Shown here in pieces: positions 59,805 through 64,000 of a DNA stretch of 64,000 nt. The notes under the pieces are model-generated. The model was not told the origin of the DNA. It saw nothing but the letters and a program-made list of their open reading frames with translations, and searched no databases. Positions within the stretch are counted from its first letter, which is position 1. Every line of letters begins with the position of its first letter. Position numbers and translations under genes: made by a program. The stretch spans positions 1 through 64,000 of the forward strand of contig JADJBU010000004.1 in the NCBI GenBank assembly GCA_016703605.1, written 5' to 3'. Source of the DNA: Candidatus Villigracilis adiacens (lineage in GTDB: Bacteria; Chloroflexota; Anaerolineae; Anaerolineales; Villigracilaceae).

Positions 59805-60623
59805 CTATTCTTGCTCTCCCGTATCGGGGAAGAATAACGGCTCGCCGTATTGCTCCACGCCGAAGTCGCGGATGATCTGCTGTCCTTGCGGCGAGGTGAT
59901 GAAATCCGCAAATGCTTTTGCACCCTCAAGGTTGACTTTTGAAAATTTTTCGGGGTTGACCGTCAGCACGTGATAGATATTTAACAGGAATGGGTCGCCT
60001 TCGTAAAGGATATCAAGGTTTACATTCGGTTTGTATGCAAGGAAGGTGCCGCGGTCGGTGAGGGCGTAGCCTTCTTTTTCGGATGCTATTGAGAGGGTAA
60101 AGCCCTGTCCCTGACCGGTTTCGATGTACCAGGGTTGCCCCGCCGGATCGAGACCTGCATTCTGCCAGACCTGCAATTCCTTGATATGCGTACCCGAGTC
60201 ATCGCCACGCGAGACGAAGGTGACAGCGGAGGAGAAAATTTTCTCGAAGGCAGAATCAAGCGTCGGGGCGGTGCGGAGCGCGGCAGGGTCGTGGGGCGGT
60301 CCGACGAGGACGAAGTCGTTGTGCATCACAAGGCGGCGATCAATGCCGAATCCTTCTTGCATGAATTTTTCTTCGGCGGCAGGGGAATGCAGCAGGATGA
60401 CATCGGCGTTGCCTTCACGTCCCATTTCGAGCGCTTGACCCGAACCTGTGGCGACGAGTTGAACCGTGTAACCGGTTTGTTCTTCGAAGATGGGCAGAAG
60501 TGCATCGAGCAAGCCTGAGTCCCGGGTGGAGGTAGTAGAGACCAGCAGCAGGGATTTTGCGGGGGATGGACTGCAAGAGACAAGAATGAATATCAATAAA
60601 ATTGCGGAAAGGATGCGTGGCAT
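59805..60623 (-). CDS. tupA: Tungstate-binding lipoprotein (copy 1)
   Basis: A 272-residue exported lipoprotein from ATG 60623; lipobox LVSC (Cys near 18). TupA-type fold: LLVSTTSTRDSGLLDALLPI, TGSGQALEMGREGNADVILL, RRLVMHNDFVLVGPPHDPAA, SRGDDSGTHIKELQVWQNAG, which bind a tetrahedral oxyanion. Family members bind tungstate with very high affinity. A paralog lies just upstream (60675-61622). A hairpin lies between the two. Confidence 0.9.
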   Translation of the reverse strand: MPRILSAILLIFILVSCSPSPAKSLLLVSTTSTRDSGLLDALLPIFEEQTGYTVQLVATGSGQALEMGREGNADVILLHSPAAEEKFMQEGFGIDRRLVMHNDFVLVGPPHDPAALRTAPTLDSAFEKIFSSAVTFVSRGDDSGTHIKELQVWQNAGLDPAGQPWYIETGQGQGFTLSIASEKEGYALTDRGTFLAYKPNVNLDILYEGDPFLLNIYHVLTVNPEKFSKVNLEGAKAFADFITSPQGQQIIRDFGVEQYGEPLFFPDTGEQE

Positions 60624-60639
60624 CCCTCCATTATAAAGA

Positions 60640-60672
60640 AGTGGACGGTTCGCATGAGCCGTCCACATTTGA
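60640..60672 (-). terminator. Hairpin between the two tupA copies
   Basis: GTGGACGG / CCGTCCAC around TTCGCATGAG, followed on the minus strand by TTCTTTATAA. Partial terminator that would lower expression of tupA copy 1 relative to copy 2. Confidence 0.65.
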
Positions 60673-60674
60673 AA

Positions 60675-61622
60675 TTAACTATCGAGACCGAGTTCTGCGG
60701 GGTTGCGGCCTGCATCGGGGAAGAAGAGCGGCGTGCCGTACTTATCAACGCCGAATTCGCCGATGGCAGATTGGGTTTCAACATCGATCATGAAGTTGGC
60801 GAATGCCAGCGCGCCTTCGTAATTGATGTTATCAGACTTGGCGGGGTTCACAGTGATGACATGGTAAACGTTCAACAGACCGGCTTCGCCTTCCACAAGG
60901 ATATCAAGCTGGTAGGTATCTTTGTTGGACAGGTAGGTGGCGCGGTCGGTCAAAATATAGGCTTGTTTTTCAGAAGCCACGATCATCGAAGCGCCCATGC
61001 CCTGACCGGTTTCAATATACCAAGCCTGACCCGCCGGGTCGAGTTCGGCAGATTTCCACAAGGCGAGTTCCTTCTTGTGGGTACCCGAGTCGTCGCCGCG
61101 GGTGACAAAATTTGCGCCTGTGCTGAAGATCGCCGCGAAGGCTTCTTTGGCGGTTGCCATGCCTTTGATACCAGCGGGGTCTTCGGCGGGACCAACGATG
61201 ACGAAGTCATTGTGCATCACGAGGAAGCGGTCTTGTCCGTGTCCGCCGTCCATGTAGGTTACTTCGGAGGAAGGCGCGTGGACGAGAAGCACGTCGGCGT
61301 TGCCTTCTTCACCCATCTTGAGCGCTTCACCAGTGCCGACGGCGACGGTCTGCACGGTGAAGCCGGTCTGTTCTTCGAACATGGGCACGAGCACATCCAG
61401 CAAGCCGGAGTCCTGTGTGGAGGTGGTAGTGGCGAGAATGATGTTCGGGTTGGCGGGTGCGGCGGCTTCGGTCGGTGTTTCCGTTGCGGCTTCGGTGGGG
61501 GCTTCAGTGGCGGCAACGGCTTCGGTTGCAGGAGCCTCTGTGGGGGCGGGCGATCCGCAGGCGGATAATGCCAGGGACAGGATCAAGCCCATGAGCAGGA
61601 TAAATTTAATCGAACGGGACAT
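60675..61622 (-). CDS. tupA: Tungstate-binding lipoprotein (copy 2)
   Basis: A 315-residue exported lipoprotein; signal with lipobox LSAC (Cys near 21), then an Ala/Thr/Glu-rich linker (about 25-57) not found in copy 1, and the same TupA fold (LATTTSTQDSGLLDVLVPMF, RFLVMHNDFVIVGPAEDPAG, TRGDDSGTHKKELALWKSAE). A duplicated binding protein for one permease is unusual; the two may differ in oxyanion preference (molybdate, tungstate) or affinity. ATG is preceded by AGGAGAAAAGAAGA. Confidence 0.9.
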   Translation of the reverse strand: MSRSIKFILLMGLILSLALSACGSPAPTEAPATEAVAATEAPTEAATETPTEAAAPANPNIILATTTSTQDSGLLDVLVPMFEEQTGFTVQTVAVGTGEALKMGEEGNADVLLVHAPSSEVTYMDGGHGQDRFLVMHNDFVIVGPAEDPAGIKGMATAKEAFAAIFSTGANFVTRGDDSGTHKKELALWKSAELDPAGQAWYIETGQGMGASMIVASEKQAYILTDRATYLSNKDTYQLDILVEGEAGLLNVYHVITVNPAKSDNINYEGALAFANFMIDVETQSAIGEFGVDKYGTPLFFPDAGRNPAELGLDS

Positions 61623-61686
61623 TCTTCTTTTCTCCTTCTTTCATAAAAATGGTTTGTAACTGCTCAGTCGGTTCGCCTTTCTGCCA

Positions 61687-61742
61687 TGTCATTTCTCAGT
61701 ATCACGCAAGATTTCTCCTCGCTGACGCTCGTCGAAATGACA
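61687..61742. repeat. Short palindromic repeat with TGTCATTTC/GAAATGACA ends
   Basis: Perfect 9-bp inverted ends, about 56 bp, in the gap between wtpB and tupA copy 2. Same TGTCA...TGACA class as 26241-26392. It may separate the two transport units as a hairpin. Confidence 0.7.
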
Positions 61743-61806
61743 GGCTGAACAGTTACAATGTTTTTTGCTTTCCGCCGGATTGACAAGCGGGATAAAGCCG
61801 ATGGAA

Positions 61807-62592
61807 TCACTCACTGCCCTCTTTCAGCAGGGATAACCTCAAAAAGATGAACGCCGCCAGCGCGACCAAGACCAGCAAAGCGGCAACAGGCTGCGCGGCG
61901 GCAAGACCGAAGCCCTCGAAACGCTCGAAGACCAGCACCGGCACGATCTTTGGATGATAGGCAAGGATGACCACCGCGCCGAATTCGCTGATGCCGCGCG
62001 CCCACATCATTAACGCGCCAGCCAGAACGCCGCGCCACGCCTGCGGAAGCGAGACATGCCAGAACGCCTGCCAGGGAGTCGCGCCGTCAATCAGTGCGAC
62101 GCGCTCCAGTTCTTCATCCACCAGTGCGAAGGACTCGCGGCTGAGGTTGACCAAAAACGGCAGGCTGACGAATAACATACCAACGACGATGCCGGAGAAA
62201 TTATCGGTGAACGCGATGCCAAGTGGAGTCAGCCACTGACCGAGCAATCCGCGCCTGCCGAAGACCAGCAACAACGCCACACCCGCGGCAGTGTGCGGAA
62301 TGACAATGGGCAGGTTGACCAACGCCTCCACCAAACGCCTGCCGCGAAATTTTCTACGCGCCAGCAAAAACGCCAGCGGCACGCCGGTGACAATTGCCAG
62401 CAAGGTCGCCGCTGCCGCCGCGCTGAACGTCAGGCGGATGGAACTCAACACCTGCGGGTCGGTCAGCGCCAGCCAGAGAGTCTCCGGCGTGGTACCGAGC
62501 AAAATACTGAACAGCGGCAGGACGATGAACAGAAGCAGCAACCCGCCCAGCGCGGAAAAAACGATGTTAAAAAATTGGTTCCTTTTCTTCAC
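61807..62592 (-). CDS. wtpB: Molybdate/tungstate ABC transporter permease (WtpB/ModB type)
   Basis: A 261-residue permease with about six membrane segments. IVLPLFSILLGTTPETLWLA early, then LTFSAAAAATLLAIVTGVPL, LPIVIPHTAAGVALLLVFGR, and the EAA loop ALIDGATPWQAFWHVSLPQA near 165-185. It is the partner of the binding protein encoded upstream (62684-63778). No ATPase gene is next to it; TupC at 58231 is the only one in the window. The gap to wtpA holds a short TCATTGC palindrome. Confidence 0.87.
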   Translation of the reverse strand: MKKRNQFFNIVFSALGGLLLLFIVLPLFSILLGTTPETLWLALTDPQVLSSIRLTFSAAAAATLLAIVTGVPLAFLLARRKFRGRRLVEALVNLPIVIPHTAAGVALLLVFGRRGLLGQWLTPLGIAFTDNFSGIVVGMLFVSLPFLVNLSRESFALVDEELERVALIDGATPWQAFWHVSLPQAWRGVLAGALMMWARGISEFGAVVILAYHPKIVPVLVFERFEGFGLAAAQPVAALLVLVALAAFIFLRLSLLKEGSE

Positions 62593-62606
62593 AATAGGAG
62601 CACCTG

Positions 62607-62646
62607 GTCATTGCGAGGAGGGTGTTTTCCCCGACGAAGCAATGAC
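62607..62646. repeat. Short palindrome between wtpA and wtpB
   Basis: GTCATTGC / GCAATGAC ends with GAGGAGGGTG and CCCCGACGAA inside; same family as 26241-26392. Confidence 0.7.
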
Positions 62647-62683
62647 GGAAATTTTTGTTTTTGATGTTGATACTCCTGTCACA

Positions 62684-63778
62684 TTATTCCAACGGAACTG
62701 CGAGCGTTTGCAAACCGTCGGGCAGGTTTTCGTACCCGTCCGCGAGAAAGGCCTCGAACAGCGGATGGTGATTCGCCTCCATCACGGCGCGTCCTTCGTC
62801 GCTGAGTAAAAAAGCGATGAACAGCGCGGCTTCTTCGATATGCCGCGCCCCGGCGGGGATCGTCACGCCGTAGCCGATGCGTTCGCCGCGAAACAGCGGC
62901 TTCACCGAGGCAAACCGCTGGAAATCCAGGTTCACCTGCGCCTGGTGATAAAACGACTCGAAATCCGGCTCGCCCAAATTCACTTCGACGGGCAGGTTCA
63001 CCATGTTCAAGTTATGCTGCCGGATCACGCTTTCATATTCGAAGGCGTAATCCAAATCGCCCGATTCGAGCAGCGCGATCAACTGCACGCTCGAACCGCG
63101 CAAAACAATATGCGAATCCGTCTTCGTCTCCAAAACCTCCGGCACGGTAATGGTCGTCAACTCATCGCCGCGAAAGATCGTCACCGGAAACGAAAACTGT
63201 CCGTCGAACATCGGCGCGAACAGACCGTAATCCTCGTTCGCCATCTCCGTCAGCGCGAACGCCATCAATGCGCGGTAACCCGATGCGTCGAAGCGCGGGT
63301 CGGCAATGCCGATCTTCACATCAGGGCGGGCGATCACCCCCGCCCAATTCTCCGCGTTGATCTCGTCTGCGTATTTGCTGCTTTCGCCATACGCCAGCGC
63401 CAGATGATTGCTCGCAAAGCGGATATACCAATCGGCATACGGCTCGTTCGTCTCCGGCGCGCGGCTTGCATACATCAGCATCGGAATCAGCGACGCATCC
63501 GCCGTCACCACCACATCAATCGGCTCATGCAATTCCGTCGCATGGCGGATGACCTGAATGCTGCCGTGATACTCCGCCCGCGCGTCAATGTTCGGATACT
63601 TCGCCTCGAACGCCTTTTCGATCTCCGCGAACGGGACGATGAGACTCCCCGCCGCGAACACCGAAAGCGGAGTCTTCTCCGCCTCCTCCCCCGCCCCAGC
63701 CTGTTGACTGTTGCAGGAGCCGAGCGCCACGCCGAGAAGGGATAAGAGCAATAGGGTTGCGAAAGATTTTTTCATCAC
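62684..63778 (-). CDS. wtpA: Molybdate/tungstate-binding lipoprotein (WtpA type)
   Basis: A 364-residue exported binding protein; signal with lipobox LGSC (Cys near 21). WtpA-type motifs: VFAAGSLIVPFAEIEKAFEA, DARAEYHGSIQVIRHATELH, DVVVTADASLIPMLMYA, WYIRFASNHLALAYGESSKY, GIADPRFDASGYRALMAFAL. WtpA proteins bind both oxyanions in octahedral coordination, unlike TupA. First gene of the transport run and next to a molybdopterin oxidoreductase gene, suggesting supply of its cofactor. Confidence 0.88.
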   Translation of the reverse strand: MMKKSFATLLLLSLLGVALGSCNSQQAGAGEEAEKTPLSVFAAGSLIVPFAEIEKAFEAKYPNIDARAEYHGSIQVIRHATELHEPIDVVVTADASLIPMLMYASRAPETNEPYADWYIRFASNHLALAYGESSKYADEINAENWAGVIARPDVKIGIADPRFDASGYRALMAFALTEMANEDYGLFAPMFDGQFSFPVTIFRGDELTTITVPEVLETKTDSHIVLRGSSVQLIALLESGDLDYAFEYESVIRQHNLNMVNLPVEVNLGEPDFESFYHQAQVNLDFQRFASVKPLFRGERIGYGVTIPAGARHIEEAALFIAFLLSDEGRAVMEANHHPLFEAFLADGYENLPDGLQTLAVPLE

Positions 63779-63784
63779 AATGAG

Positions 63785-63824
63785 AGGTGACAGTCACGGC
63801 GCAGTAGCGCCATGACTGTCACCT
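63785..63824. repeat. Perfect palindrome upstream of wtpA
   Basis: AGGTGACAGTCA/TGACTGTCACCT with GGCGC/GCGCC inside. It lies between the stop of the molybdopterin oxidoreductase gene and the wtpA start. Terminator-like but without a T run; the GTGACAGTCAC core is shared with repeats at 38122 and 51076. Confidence 0.8.
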
Positions 63825-63831
63825 GATTCGT

Positions 63832-64000
63832 CTACTTCACTTCCAACCTGACCACATCCTTCACCCAGGCGTTGCTGGGCAGGTTGGGCATGACCATCTT
63901 GAACTTTTCAAGCGTGTCGGTGAAACCGAGCAGGCAGTTCGCGCAGGCGCGGATGTCGGCGAGGCTCACTTCGACAGAATATCCATCCGAGGCAGTGATG
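63832..64000 (-). CDS. Molybdopterin-dependent oxidoreductase, C-terminal end only
   Basis: The last 55 residues of a gene that continues beyond the window. Reading SVEVSLADIRACANCLLGFT and ending MVMPNLPSNAWVKDVVRLEV-K, this resembles the C-terminal end of short sulfite-oxidase-like or related molybdopterin-binding proteins. The two Cys in ACANC may be functional. The directly following wtp/tup import genes support a Mo/W-dependent enzyme. The family call is moderate because only the end is visible. Confidence 0.7.
   Translation of the reverse strand, partial: ITASDGYSVEVSLADIRACANCLLGFTDTLEKFKMVMPNLPSNAWVKDVVRLEVK

Noticed and set aside
1..64000. rRNA operon, tRNA genes, prophage or replication origin
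   Set aside because: No tRNA cloverleaf other than tmRNA, no rRNA segments, no phage structural genes and no DnaA-box cluster were seen by eye.

Overview
The window looks like a chromosomal segment of a bacterium of the phylum Chloroflexota, probably class Anaerolineae. This is inferred from gene content and protein style: a RibXY-type flavin importer behind an FMN riboswitch, a T-box in front of valS, proline/threonine-rich lipoproteins, TTG starts and many small palindromic repeats. No 16S rRNA or other taxonomic marker is present. Most of the window is gene-dense and GC-rich. About 840-3500 is clearly AT-rich and looks acquired.

Layout. 1-830: end of a DUF1015 gene with an apparent one-base frameshift. 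840-3980: an accessory island with a TumE-like toxin, a decayed IS4-type element with both ends still visible, a candidate antitoxin, a DUF3467 protein and a duplicated 40-residue membrane peptide. 3980-12000: a membrane protein, a dual-specificity phosphatase, kynureninase, two paralogous membrane proteins, lysS, greA, a PIG-L deacetylase and a PilZ protein. 12050-15360: a dehydrogenase / pterin synthase / glycosyltransferase cluster and a papain-like amidase. 15400-20130: two EamA permeases, a DEAD-box helicase, a TauE permease and the T-box leader. 20130-28000: valS, a SLOG/LSDAT gene divergent from an FMN-riboswitch-controlled ribX-ribY pair, proC and a DUF402 gene. 28000-32300: dnaK, two lipoproteins and ssrA (tmRNA). 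32348-36180: a signalling block of overlapping genes (REC-MinD fusion, Sir2, GAF histidine kinase) followed by an FHA protein. 36300-44770: an AI-2E permease, three tandem large membrane proteins of one family and a beta-hydroxyacid dehydrogenase. 44872-49683: a 1603-residue multi-PAS/GAF HD-GYP protein. 49841-58100: BaiN-like flavoprotein, zinc-ribbon protein, histone-deacetylase-like hydrolase, lipoprotein, YacP-like nuclease, OsmC, YkvA, sugar dehydrogenase and a cysteine-containing small protein. 58231-64000: a tungstate/molybdate uptake run (tupC, tupB, two tupA, wtpB, wtpA) next to the end of a molybdopterin oxidoreductase.

How parts fit together. Tungstate/molybdate import sits beside a probable Mo/W-cofactor enzyme. 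Flavin import is under FMN control and valS under uncharged tRNA-Val control. Cyclic-di-GMP is represented by an HD-GYP hydrolase and a PilZ effector.

The strongest unusual observations are: an antitoxin-toxin pair separated by an IS placed exactly at the antitoxin stop codon, provable from inverted repeats and a 6-bp target duplication; several families of short palindromic and heptamer/octamer repeats, some of them in frame inside genes such as valS; a REC-MinD protein with a degraded Walker A in an overlapping operon with Sir2 and a histidine kinase; and a pterin-linked glycosyltransferase cluster. No CRISPR array, integrase, rRNA or tRNA gene was seen.
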